Positions 8,312 through 17,800 of a DNA stretch of 64,000 nucleotides are shown here, one piece after another. Each line of letters opens with the position of its first letter. Position 1 is the first letter of the stretch. The position numbers were made by a program, and so were the translations under genes. The notes beneath the pieces are model-generated. The model did no database searches and was not told where the DNA came from. It saw only the letters and a list, made by a program, of their open reading frames with translations. Origin of the DNA: Kribbella sandramycini (GTDB taxonomy: Bacteria; Actinomycetota; Actinomycetes; Propionibacteriales; Kribbellaceae); contig NZ_JABJRC010000004.1 of the NCBI RefSeq assembly GCF_013131805.1, positions 372,001 through 436,000 on the forward strand. The letters run 5' to 3'.

Positions 8312-9876
8312 GGTTTCTCCTGCGTGGTCGAGGTGAGGGTTTTGGCGAGGGTGCGGAGTTCGCCGGCGACGCCGCGGTCCGCGCCGCGGTCGAGACCCGC
8401 GATCTCGACCACGGTACGCCCGTCCTGCGTGCGGACCCGCACCCAGGTCCGGCGCGGGTGCACGAACAGCGATCCCATCAGACCGAGGATCGCGAGCATG
8501 ATGCCGCCGAGCGCGACATCGGTGCCGGGGGTGTGGCTGATCTGGATCTTCACCCAGGCGCTGTAGCCGTCGAAGGTGATCGAGCCGGCCTTGTCGGGCA
8601 GCGTGAAGCTGTCACCGGGCTGGAGCTGGAAACGCAGCTTGTCATCGCCGTTCTCGAACTGGGTCAGCTTGGTCTTGTCCAGCTGGTAGACCGACTCGGG
8701 CTTCCCGGTCTCCTTCTGCGGGCGCCCGTAGTACGCCGTCATCGCCAGCGCCGGGTCCAGGTCGTCGGGGAAGACCGAGCGCGGGCCGCGCTCGTCGATC
8801 ACCGCGGTCGGCAGGAAGAACCCCTCGAATCCGAGTGCCAGCGGCCGCGCGTCCGGGGCCTTGATCACGCCGAACGAGGAGAAGTTGCCGTCCTGCGGGA
8901 GGAACGGCGCCGGGCCGGAGAACGCGACCTTGCCGTCGCCGTCCTTGACCGTCACCTTCGGCGCGTAGCCGTGGCCGAGCAGGTAGACACTGGAGCCGTC
9001 GAGTTTCAGCGGGTGGTTCACCCGCAGGTCGTACGACTTCTCCGGCCCGTCCGGCGACTCCTGGTAGGTCAGCGCCGCGTTGAACTCCCGCGCCGCGCCG
9101 CGCTGCGGCCCGCTCTCCTGGAACTTGACCGCGAAGTTCTGGACCGTCAGCGAGAACGGCGGCAGATCGTCGTCCCCGGTGAAGGCCTGCCCCGAGGTGA
9201 AATCGTCGTACTGCGCCACCGAGTTCGAGAAACCGTTGCCCTCGACAACAAGCACGGTGCCGCGGTAGCCGAACAGCGAACCCCAGGCGACGCCGAGCAG
9301 CGCCAGGATCAGCGAGAAGTGGAAGAGCAGGTTCCCGGCCTCGCGCAGATACCCGCGCTCGGCCGCGACCGCGCCGTCGTACTGCTCGACGCGGTACCGG
9401 CGCCGCTTCAGCTCCCGCGTCGCCGCCTCGAGGACGCCGTCCGCGGAGTCGGCGTCGTACGTCTCGTACGCCGCCAGCTTGTGCAGGTTGCGCGGCGGCT
9501 GCGGCGGGCGCGCCCGCACCGCCTTCAGGTACACGCCGAGGCGCGGTACGACGCAGCCGATCAGCGAGATGAACAGCAGCAGGTAGATCGCCGAGAACCA
9601 CGCCGACTTGTAGACGTCGAAGAGCCCGAGTTTGTCGTAGAACGGCCCGAGTTTCGGATTTGCCTCGAGGAAGTCGGCGACCCCGATCGGGTCCACGCCG
9701 GTCTGCGGAATCAGCGATCCCGGCACCGCGCCGAGTGCAAGCAGGAAGAGCAGCACCAGCGCGGTCTTCATCGAGGTGAGCTGTCGCCACGTCCAGCGCA
9801 GCCAGCCGACCAGGCCGAGCGCGGGCAGCTCGGGCGGCGGCTCCGGCGTCGCGACGCGTTCCTTGATCTCGGTCAT
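8308..9876 (-). CDS. resB: Cytochrome c biogenesis protein ResB (Ccs1)
   Basis: A 522-residue ResB-domain protein, partner of CcsB in System II cytochrome c synthesis. N-terminal helices (TSMKTALVLLFLLALGAVPGSL and further ones to about residue 200) are followed by a large extracytoplasmic domain (about 210-450), a final helix near residues 455-475 and a cytoplasmic tail. The 'GSLIPQ' element after TM1 is a family marker. It starts 1 nt after the ccdA stop and overlaps ccsB by 4 bp. Confidence 0.93.
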   Translation of the reverse strand: MTEIKERVATPEPPPELPALGLVGWLRWTWRQLTSMKTALVLLFLLALGAVPGSLIPQTGVDPIGVADFLEANPKLGPFYDKLGLFDVYKSAWFSAIYLLLFISLIGCVVPRLGVYLKAVRARPPQPPRNLHKLAAYETYDADSADGVLEAATRELKRRRYRVEQYDGAVAAERGYLREAGNLLFHFSLILALLGVAWGSLFGYRGTVLVVEGNGFSNSVAQYDDFTSGQAFTGDDDLPPFSLTVQNFAVKFQESGPQRGAAREFNAALTYQESPDGPEKSYDLRVNHPLKLDGSSVYLLGHGYAPKVTVKDGDGKVAFSGPAPFLPQDGNFSSFGVIKAPDARPLALGFEGFFLPTAVIDERGPRSVFPDDLDPALAMTAYYGRPQKETGKPESVYQLDKTKLTQFENGDDKLRFQLQPGDSFTLPDKAGSITFDGYSAWVKIQISHTPGTDVALGGIMLAILGLMGSLFVHPRRTWVRVRTQDGRTVVEIAGLDRGADRGVAGELRTLAKTLTSTTQEKP

Positions 9877-9877
9877 C

Positions 9878-10621
9878 TCACACCGCCGACCCGAAGTTGG
9901 AAACCCACTGCCGCAGGTCCGCGGTCATCGCATCCCACACTCCCGTCAGCAACAGCAGCCCGACCGTGATCATCAGTACGCCGCCGATCCGGATCACCAG
10001 CAGCTGATGTTTACGCACCCACGCGACCGCGCCCAGCATCCGCCGGAACGCGAGCGCCGCCACGATGAACGGAATCCCCAGCCCGAGGCTGAAGACCAGC
10101 GCCAGCACCGCGCCGCGGCCGCCGCTGCCCTCGGTCGCGGCCAGCGTCATCACCGTTCCGAGCGTCGGCCCGATACACGGCGTCCAGCCGAACCCGAACA
10201 GGACGCCGAGCAGCGGCGCGGCCGCGATCCCGACCGCGGGCACCCGATGCACCCGCAGATCCTTCTGCAGGAACCCGAACCCGCCCAGAAAAACCAGACC
10301 CAGGACGACGGTCGCCGCGCCGAGCACCATCGTGATCGTCCGCTGGTGGTCGATCAGCAGGTCGCCCGCCGTCCCGAAGACCACACCGGTCAGGATGAAC
10401 ACCGACGAGAACCCGGCCACGAACAGCGCCGTCCCGGCGAGCATCCGGCCGCGCTGCTTCGAGCCGAGCTCGGCCGCGGACAGCCCGGTCACGTAGGACA
10501 GATAACCCGGCAGCAGCGGCACGACACAGGGTGAGAAGAACGAGATCGCACCGGCCAGCACCGCGATCGGCAGCGCGATCAGCATCGACCCGGTCATCGC
10601 GTCGGCGAACCATTGCCCCAT
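9878..10621 (-). CDS. ccdA: Thiol-disulfide electron carrier CcdA
   Basis: A 247-residue, six-helix membrane protein of the CcdA/DsbD family that passes reducing power from cytoplasmic thioredoxin to the extracytoplasmic TlpA-type thioredoxin so apocytochrome cysteines stay reduced. The conserved cysteine elements are visible: SFFSPCVVPLLPGY in TM1 and FGFGWTPCIGPTLG in TM4. It lies 3 nt downstream of tlpA and upstream of resB in the same operon, giving the complete redox branch of System II. Confidence 0.94.
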   Translation of the reverse strand: MGQWFADAMTGSMLIALPIAVLAGAISFFSPCVVPLLPGYLSYVTGLSAAELGSKQRGRMLAGTALFVAGFSSVFILTGVVFGTAGDLLIDHQRTITMVLGAATVVLGLVFLGGFGFLQKDLRVHRVPAVGIAAAPLLGVLFGFGWTPCIGPTLGTVMTLAATEGSGGRGAVLALVFSLGLGIPFIVAALAFRRMLGAVAWVRKHQLLVIRIGGVLMITVGLLLLTGVWDAMTADLRQWVSNFGSAV

Positions 10622-10624
10622 GGC

Positions 10625-11194
10625 TCAGCCGGCGTCCTTGACCATGGCGACCAGGGTCTCCTTGTTCACCGGTCCGAGCACCCGGGCGGCGACCTTGCCC
10701 TGTTTGTCGATCACCAGCGTCGCCGGAACGGCGCTCGGCGAGAGCTTCTGGCCGCGGAACTTGAGCAGCTCCTTGCCGTACGGGTCGTAGATGCTGGGGT
10801 AATCGACGCCGAACACCTCGACGAACTTCTTCGGCGCGGCGGTCTGCATGTCCCGGGTGTTCAGCCCGATGAACTGCACGCCCGAGCCGAGCTCCTTGGC
10901 GGCGGCGGTGAAGTCCGGCGCCTCTTCGCGGCACGGGCCGCACCACGAACCCCAGACGTTCATCACGACGACCTTGCCGGCCGCGTCGGCCAGCTTCCAC
11001 TGCTTGCCGTCCAGCGTGGTACCGCCGAACGCCGGCGCCGCCTTCCGTTCGGCGGGGGCGAACGTCGACACCCGGCCACTGCCGCTGACGAAGCCGGTCT
11101 GGCCCTGCCGGTCCTGCGCCGCCTGCTGCCCCGAGCTGCACCCCGCGACCAGCAACGCGCTCGCGAGGACCACTGCCGCCTGCCGGAACATCAT
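10625..11194 (-). CDS. TlpA/ResA-like thioredoxin-fold lipoprotein
   Basis: A 189-residue exported lipoprotein: signal peptide with lipobox LLVAGC (C19), then a thioredoxin fold with the CxxC site WGSWCGPCREEAP. It should reduce the CxxCH haem-binding cysteines of apocytochrome c using electrons from CcdA. The cis-proline region (PATLVIDKQG) is intact. The gene start overlaps the histidine phosphatase stop by 4 bp and ccdA follows after 3 nt. Confidence 0.93.
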   Translation of the reverse strand: MMFRQAAVVLASALLVAGCSSGQQAAQDRQGQTGFVSGSGRVSTFAPAERKAAPAFGGTTLDGKQWKLADAAGKVVVMNVWGSWCGPCREEAPDFTAAAKELGSGVQFIGLNTRDMQTAAPKKFVEVFGVDYPSIYDPYGKELLKFRGQKLSPSAVPATLVIDKQGKVAARVLGPVNKETLVAMVKDAG

Positions 11195-11841
11195 GCGCCG
11201 CCGACGAATTTCTTCGGATTCTTGACTGGTAACAGATCCTTCGCGGGCTCGGAGTAGCCGACCGAAACGATCGACTCACCGTGGAAGGTGAACGACGTGA
11301 CGGACGCGAGGCTGCACTGACGTTTCCGCGGGTCGTGCCACAACCGGCGGCCCTCGATCGCGGACCGCACGATCCAGATCGGCAGCTGGTGCGAGACGAT
11401 CAGCGCCTCGTGACCGGCGGCCTTCTGGCGCGCGGTCTCGATCGCGTCCCGCATCCGGCGGACGATCTGCTGGTACGGCTCACCCCACGAGGGTTTCACC
11501 GGATTACGCAGCAGCCACCAGGCGCTCGGGTTCTTCAGCGCGCCGTCGCCGACGCCGAACTTCTTGCCCTCGAACAGGTTCGCCGCCTCGATCACCCGCT
11601 CGTCGAGATCCGGCGTCAGGCCGAACGTCTTGGCGATCGGCTCCATCGTCTCCTGGGCCCGCTCCAGCGGCGAGCTGACCAGGTGGACGACGTCCCGGTT
11701 CTTGACGTGGTCGGCGACCCGCTCGGCCATCGCGCGGCCGAGCTCGGACAGGTGGAAGTCTGGGATCCGGCCGTAGAGCACGCCGGTCGGGTTGTGCACC
11801 TCGCCGTGACGCATCAGGTGCACGACCGTCGTTTCGGTCAC
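11191..11841 (-). CDS. Histidine phosphatase superfamily protein (phosphoglycerate mutase-like)
   Basis: A 216-residue branch-1 histidine phosphatase. The phospho-acceptor motif LMRHGEVHNP is at residues 9-18, and the second catalytic His lies in VSHQLPIW. Length and the absence of a mutase-specific insertion suggest a phosphatase rather than a glycolytic mutase. It sits between hemL and tlpA, 13 bp after hemL and overlapping tlpA by 4 bp. This position recurs in actinobacterial haem/cytochrome operons, but its substrate is unknown. Confidence 0.88.
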   Translation of the reverse strand: MTETTVVHLMRHGEVHNPTGVLYGRIPDFHLSELGRAMAERVADHVKNRDVVHLVSSPLERAQETMEPIAKTFGLTPDLDERVIEAANLFEGKKFGVGDGALKNPSAWWLLRNPVKPSWGEPYQQIVRRMRDAIETARQKAAGHEALIVSHQLPIWIVRSAIEGRRLWHDPRKRQCSLASVTSFTFHGESIVSVGYSEPAKDLLPVKNPKKFVGGA

Positions 11842-11854
11842 CGCTGCCCTCTCA

Positions 11855-13189
11855 TCAGTTCTGTACGGCGGCCGCCGCGCGGGCGGCCGGGACCAGGGCG
11901 GACTCGAGCTCGCCGAGCGCGTCGCCGTCGATCGCGCTACTCACGAACCAGGCCTCGAACGCGCTCGGCGGCAGGTAGACGCCGGCGTTCAGCATGGCAT
12001 GGAAGAAGGCCGTGAACCGCGGCAGCACCTGGGCGTTCGCCCCGGTGAAGTCGCGGATCGGAGCCTGGTCCTCCGAGGACTCCACGAAGAAGACGCTGAA
12101 GAGGTTCCCGGCCGCGTTGATGACATGCGGCACACCCTCCTTGTCCAGCGCGGTCGAGACCAGCCGCTGGACGGTCAGCGACGTCTCGTCGAGTTTGGCG
12201 TACACCTCGTCGGTGGCCAGCCGGAGCGTGGTCAGACCGGCGGTGGTGGCGATCGGGTTCCCCGAGAGCGTCCCGGCCTGGTAGACCGAGCCCTCCGGGG
12301 CCAGATGGGCCATCACGTCGGCCCGGCCGCCGAAGGCCGCGGCCGGGAAGCCGCCGCCCATCACCTTGCCGAACGTCATCAGGTCGGGCCGGACGCCGTC
12401 GACGCCGTACCAGCCGGAGCGGGTGATCCGGAAGCCGGTCATCACCTCGTCGGAGATGAACAGCGCGCCGTGGGACCGGCAGGTCTCGGCGAGGAAGCCG
12501 TTGAAGTTGTCGACCGGCGGGACGACGCCCATGTTGCCCGGTGAGGCCTCGGTGATCACGGCCGCGATCTGGTCGCCGTACTCGGCGAAGGCGGCCGTGA
12601 CGGCGGCCTGGTCGTTGTAGGGCAGCACGATCGTGTCGGCCGTGGTCGCCTCGGTGACGCCGGGCGTCCCGGGGATGCCGAGGGTCAGGACGCCGGAGCC
12701 GGCCTGGGCCAGCAGCGCGTCGACGTGACCGTGGTAGCAGCCGGCGAACTTGACGATCTTCGCGCGCCCGGTGAACCCGCGGGCCAGCCGCAGCGCCGAC
12801 ATGGTCGCCTCGGTCCCCGAGGAGACCAGCCGGACCTTGTCGACCGGCGTCCGCGCGACGATCTCCTCGCCGAGCAAGACCTCGGCCTCGCTCGGCGTCC
12901 CGAACGACGTCCCGCGGGCGACGGCGGCCTGGACGGCGGCGATCACCTCGGGATGCGCGTGCCCGAGCAGCATCGGGCCCCAGGAGCAGACCAGGTCGAG
13001 GTAGCGGTTCCCGTCGACGTCGGTGATGTGACTTCCGTCACCCTGGGTCATGAAACGCGGGACGCCGCCGACCGCGCGGAACGCCCGGACGGGGGAATTG
13101 ACCCCGCCCGGCGTGACGGCGGCGGCCCTGGCGAAGAGTGCGGCGGACTGCTCGGTGTGATCGGGCACGACTGCCATTGTCCCCGACAT
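11855..13189 (-). CDS. hemL: Glutamate-1-semialdehyde 2,1-aminomutase HemL
   Basis: PLP enzyme converting glutamate-1-semialdehyde to 5-aminolevulinate, the first committed tetrapyrrole precursor in the C5 pathway. The 444-residue class-III aminotransferase fold shows the PLP lysine K275 in [10 protein letters not shown], the cofactor-binding Asp in [11 protein letters not shown] and the [15 protein letters not shown] loop. An in-frame ATG 12 bp downstream (13177) is an equally possible start. It heads the minus-strand operon that continues into cytochrome c biogenesis, and complements hemA, hemC, hemD and hemB at 40-45 kb. Confidence 0.95.
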   Translation of the reverse strand: MSGTMAVVPDHTEQSAALFARAAAVTPGGVNSPVRAFRAVGGVPRFMTQGDGSHITDVDGNRYLDLVCSWGPMLLGHAHPEVIAAVQAAVARGTSFGTPSEAEVLLGEEIVARTPVDKVRLVSSGTEATMSALRLARGFTGRAKIVKFAGCYHGHVDALLAQAGSGVLTLGIPGTPGVTEATTADTIVLPYNDQAAVTAAFAEYGDQIAAVITEASPGNMGVVPPVDNFNGFLAETCRSHGALFISDEVMTGFRITRSGWYGVDGVRPDLMTFGKVMGGGFPAAAFGGRADVMAHLAPEGSVYQAGTLSGNPIATTAGLTTLRLATDEVYAKLDETSLTVQRLVSTALDKEGVPHVINAAGNLFSVFFVESSEDQAPIRDFTGANAQVLPRFTAFFHAMLNAGVYLPPSAFEAWFVSSAIDGDALGELESALVPAARAAAAVQN

Positions 13190-13289
13190 ACCACTGCGTC
13201 GACTGGTGGGGCGGCTTTCGTCGCCTCCGAGGGGTTCACAGCGGAGTTGTTACGCGCGAGTATGGGTACTCGTCAGTCTGTGTCCGGTT

Positions 13290-13318
13290 CGTAACTCAGC
13301 GGACTTCTGGACAGTTGA
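13290..13318 (+). promoter_or_regulatory. Candidate BldN-type promoter upstream of the lytic transglycosylase
   Basis: CGTAAC (13290-13295), a 17-nt spacer, then AGTTGA (13313-13318), 56 bp upstream of the start codon at 13374. The two elements resemble those described for Streptomyces BldN promoters (CGTAAC and CGTTGA, as I recall). The same spacing is found upstream of the DUF5667 gene at 48617. Assignment is inference. Confidence 0.4.
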
Positions 13319-13373
13319 CCAAATATCGGTTGCGTGGGGCGCGGCGCCTCACCGCAACACACGGAGGGGATTC

Positions 13374-14744
13374 ATGGCGAAGGGCAAGCGCCGCGCCACG
13401 GGGAGCGGGTGGCGGTCGGTGGCGCCGCTGATCCCGCTGGCGCTGTTCGCGAGCGCGTTCACGGTGAGCGCTACGGACGATCCGGCGGTGGCGACAGCCT
13501 CGCTGGAACAGGGAATGTCAGGTAAGGACTCGGTCGTCGTGCCGAACACGCCGATCGCCGAACCGGCCAACGTGCCGGTCCCGGGCAAGGTCGGCCACGG
13601 CGTCGACCCGGGCGAGCCGGAGAACCAGGTGGTCTCCGGGTTGTCCCGCAACGGAATCCCGAAAGGCGCCCTGAAGGCGTACTCGCGGACGCAGCAGCTG
13701 ATCGGCCAGGCCGACCCGGGCTGTCATCTGCCGTGGACGCTGGTGGCCGCGATCGGGCGGGTGGAGTCGAACCACGGCCGCTTCGGCGGCAGCATGCTGA
13801 ACAGCAAGGGCGTCGCCGTCCCGGGGATCTTCGGGCCGCGGCTCGACGGCCTCACCACGGCGAAGATCAGCGACACCGACGCGGGCGCCTTCGACGGCGA
13901 CACCGCGTTCGACCGCGCGGTCGGGCCGATGCAGTTCATCCCGAGCACCTGGCGCGCAATGGGCGTCGACGGCGACGGCGACGGCGTCCGCAACCCGCAG
14001 GACATCGACGACGCGGCGATGTCGACCGGCGTCTACCTGTGCTCGGGCAACACCGACATGGCCCGCTCGGGTGATCTGAACAAGGCCCTCCTGCGCTACA
14101 ACCACTCGCAGGACTACGCGAACCTGGTCACCAAGATCGCCAAGGCGTACGCGACCGGCAGCTGGATCGCCGTCGGCAACGGCACCGAAGGCGACGGCCA
14201 GGGCATCGACCGGGCCGGCGACCAGATCGGCGACCCGGATATCGACGCCCCGGCCGATCAGAACCTGCCGCAGGCGACCGACCAGAACACCTACCCGACG
14301 ATCAAGCCGACCACCGGTCCGGTGCAGCAGCCGGGTAAGCCCGGCGCCAACCCGACCAAGACCCCGCCGGCGACGTCGAAGCCCCCGACCGGTAAGCCGT
14401 CCACGAGCAAGCCGCCGACGACCAAGCCCAGCACCCCGCCGACCAGCAAGCCCCCGACGAGTACGCCGAAGCCGCCGCCCCCGGGCGTGGCCACGCTGCA
14501 GACCGCCGTCGGGCTGATCGTCGGCACGGTCGGCAGCACCGTTCAGGAGCTGACGAAGGCGACGCAGTACTGCCAGGGCGAGATGAAGAAGGTGACGATC
14601 ACCAACCCGACGCAGGCCCAGTTGCAGAAGTGCGTGACGGCCTACCAGACGGGCGGCGCGAAGGCCGTCGACCAGGTGATCCGCAACCTGCTCTCGCTGC
14701 TCGGGCTGCTCGGCGTTCTCGGCGGAGGAATCCTCGGGAGCTGA
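13374..14744 (+). CDS. Secreted lytic transglycosylase with Pro/Thr/Lys-rich linker
   Basis: A 456-residue peptidoglycan-cleaving enzyme. An N-terminal basic/hydrophobic export segment (residues 1-35) precedes an SLT-like domain: AAIGRVESNHGRFGG carries the probable catalytic Glu (E131), AVGPMQFIPSTWR is the second signature, and LLRYNHSQDY the third. A low-complexity linker of PPTxKP-type repeats (about residues 320-375) is followed by a 90-residue C-terminal region without a recognised wall-binding domain. ATG at 13374 is supported by CGGAGGGGA just upstream; the longer open frame back to 13206 lacks coding character. Likely role: wall remodelling during growth or development. Confidence 0.88.
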   Translation: MAKGKRRATGSGWRSVAPLIPLALFASAFTVSATDDPAVATASLEQGMSGKDSVVVPNTPIAEPANVPVPGKVGHGVDPGEPENQVVSGLSRNGIPKGALKAYSRTQQLIGQADPGCHLPWTLVAAIGRVESNHGRFGGSMLNSKGVAVPGIFGPRLDGLTTAKISDTDAGAFDGDTAFDRAVGPMQFIPSTWRAMGVDGDGDGVRNPQDIDDAAMSTGVYLCSGNTDMARSGDLNKALLRYNHSQDYANLVTKIAKAYATGSWIAVGNGTEGDGQGIDRAGDQIGDPDIDAPADQNLPQATDQNTYPTIKPTTGPVQQPGKPGANPTKTPPATSKPPTGKPSTSKPPTTKPSTPPTSKPPTSTPKPPPPGVATLQTAVGLIVGTVGSTVQELTKATQYCQGEMKKVTITNPTQAQLQKCVTAYQTGGAKAVDQVIRNLLSLLGLLGVLGGGILGS

Positions 14745-14793
14745 TCACCCGCAAAGCCGGCGCGCCTGCCCCCACCCCTCCTGGCGCGCCCCC

Positions 14794-14836
14794 GGCGACG
14801 CCACGGAGCAACTCCCCCCGGCTTCGTGGCGTCGCC
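14794..14836. terminator. Intrinsic terminator between convergent genes
   Basis: Perfect 12-bp inverted repeat GGCGACGCCACG (14794-14805) / CGTGGCGTCGCC (14825-14836) with a 19-nt loop, followed by CTTTT on the plus strand. It ends the transglycosylase transcript and lies 3 bp beyond the stop of the convergent S8 protease. Confidence 0.85.
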
Positions 14837-14839
14837 CTT

Positions 14840-17800
14840 TTACCAGGCGTTCTCGATCGTCTGCTTGATGCTGTTGCCGCGCAGATCCGCGCTGCTGACG
14901 CGCAGGCTCACCCCGGCGGCGGGCACCCGCGCCCGGCCCGCCGCATCGAGTGCGAGCCGGCGCCAGGTCTTACCGTCCGTGGAGATCTCGGCGGTGGTGC
15001 GGAACACGCTCGCCCCGCGATAGCCCGGCTGGTACGCCGCCTTCAGCTGCAACAGCTCACCCGAGCGGCGGTAGTCGATCTGGATCAGCGGTAGTACCCC
15101 ACGGCCGCGGGCCGACTGGAATCGCCAGTGGGTCTGCGTCGCGGTTGACGTCTTGGCCCAGCTGTTCGGTCCGCGCCGCTGGTCGAGGGTCAGGTCGTAC
15201 CAGGCGGCCTTCGCCGGGACGTCGAACTGCCCGACCGACCAGTCGGCGCTGCCGAGCTCGACCCCGTTGCTGCGCAGCTTCATCGCCGTCACATCACCAC
15301 GGTCACCCCAGCCGTAGACGGTCCGATCACCGTTCACGTACTGCGGCATCGCGATCCGCAGCGCGTTCTCGAACCGCGCCGGCGGCCATCCGTCGGCCTC
15401 CTCACCCGCGGCAGCCGGGACGGCGGGCCGCATCAGCGGCTCCCACCAACTCCGGTTCACCTGCTCGCCGGGCCGGTACGCCCGCGGTAGCGTCGACTCG
15501 ATCCCGGACTCGTTCCACTCCCCCGCGGCGGTCTTCTCGTCCCAGGTGACGCCGCGCAGATCGGTCGCCAGGTAGTCGGTCCGCGTGACCGGGCCGCTGA
15601 CCTCACGGCTCGATGTCAGCCCGGTCGCGATCCCCGGCAGGTGCGCGACGCGCTGATCGCTGTGCAGGAACCACGCGTCGTTGCGCTGGTACGCCGTGGT
15701 CACGGTCGCCGGCCGCATCCTCGCGATGTCGTAGGTCAGCGGGCCGCGTACGGACGACGGTCCGACCGCGAGGTCGTAGCGGTAGGTCGCATCGCGCAAA
15801 CCCGTTAATTGCAAGGAGGTTGCGCCCTTCTTCAGCAGCGCGAGCAACTGCCGGCCCTGCTCGGCGCGCAGCAAGTAGAACGGGATGTCCTCGTCGGCGC
15901 CGGTCGACCAGAAGCCGGGCGCCTCGTTGTACATGAAGACGAGCTTGGCGCCGGCCGCCTTCGCGGCCCGGAGCTGTTCGGCCACCTGCTCGTGGCCCTC
16001 GAACCGGAGCAGCACCGCCTTGCCCTTGCTGCCGGCAAGCTTGTCCGTCAGCGGGAGCTTCTCGACCCCGACGTACGGCGTCCGGAACGAGCCTTTGTCC
16101 GGCGAGGGCAACCGGCCGAGGCCGGGGACGTCGACGGTGAGCTCGGGTTGCGCGAGATCCCAGCGTTGCACTACCTGGAAGGTGCCGTTGGCAACTTTCG
16201 CGAAGTCCTGCACGAAGACGTTGTCGGCGACCCGGTTGTTGAACACCCAGCCGGAGACGGCGTTACGCGCGCCGACCTGCCGGTTCCAGGCGATCCCGAC
16301 ACTCTGCGCCTCGGCCCGGCGCGGGGTCTTCACGGTCACCTTGTGCGCCCGGCGGGCGTCGAACGTGTACGCGCGATCGCCGTCGATCCACTCGTCCGGA
16401 TCGCCGAGCAGGGTGACCGAGTTGGTCCAGTCGGCCTCGTCGACGCCCATCGCGTACGCCATCACGGCGTACCGGCCGGTGGGGACCTCGACGGTCTTGC
16501 TGCCGGTCGCGTCGAAGGCGATCGCGGTGACGTCGCCGGTGGCCTGGTTCCAGAGCTGGACGCCACTCGCGCCGGAGTTGGCCGGTTTGCCGTTGCGGCC
16601 GATCGCCTTGACGGTCACCTTGTTCAGCCGGCCGTCGGCCGCGAAGCCGAGGCCGGTCCGGTACGACGTCGCGCCGCTGCGAGCGGTGAGGACACCGGCG
16701 TACTTGGCCGGGCTGGTCTTCGCGCGATCGAGGGTCACGGTGGCGGACGCCGTACCGCGCGCGGGAACGATCAGTTTCGCCGGGCTGACGGCGACGGCCG
16801 CCGCGATCCCCGACGCGGACCGCGCGTCGACCGACAACTGCAGCGTCACCGGCCGGTTCGAGTTGTTGCGGTAGGCAATCTGTTGCTTACTCGCCGCGCC
16901 GAGGAAGAGGTTGCCCGTGCTGGGCAGGATCGTCGGGTCGAGCGCCTTCGGGATGTCGATCCGGCCGAGCCCTTGCTCGTCGGGGCGAGCCTTCTTCGTC
17001 GGGACGGCGGTCGTCGTCAGCGCGGCCTTGAGCTGGGCGCCGGTCCACTCCGGGTGCCGCTGCGCCAGGATGGCGGCGGCGCCGGCGACGTGCGGCGTGG
17101 CCATCGACGTACCGGACATCGTTGTGTAGAAGCGATCCAGGACGTGGCCGCCCGTCGTCCCGGCGGCGCGGGCCGCGGCGATCTCGGTGCCGGGCGCGGT
17201 GACCTCGGGTTTGATCGCGCCGTCGCCGAGGCGCGGACCGCGGCTGGAGTACTTGGCGAGGCTGTCGTCGCGGTCGACGGCGCCGACGGTCAGGGCCTCG
17301 GTCGCGGCCCCCGGCGTACCGACGGTCTCCTCGGCCCCGGCGTTACCGGCGGCGACCACGAAGAGCGCGCCGCTGGATTTCGCCAGCCGATCGACCGCCT
17401 GGCTCATCGGGTCCGTGCCGTCGGTCGGCCAGCCGCCGAGGCTCATGTTGACCACCTTGGCGCCCTGGGCGACCGCCCACTCCATCCCGGCGATCGCCTC
17501 GGAGTCCGAGCCGTTGCCGGCGTCGTCGAGCACCTTGCCGATCAGCAGGTCCGCACCCGGTGCGACGCCTTTGCGTTTTCCGGCGGACGCCGTGCCGAGG
17601 CCGGCCACCACCGAGGCGGTGTGGGTGCCGTGGCCGTGTTTGTCCTGGACGGTCTCGTTCGGGATGAAGCTCTGGGAGCCGACGACCTGCGGCGCGAGAT
17701 CCGGGTGGGCGACGTCGTACCCGGTGTCGAGGACGGCGACCTTCACACCGCGGCCGTCGTACCCGGAACGCCAGGCGGTCGGTGCACCGATCTGTTTCGT

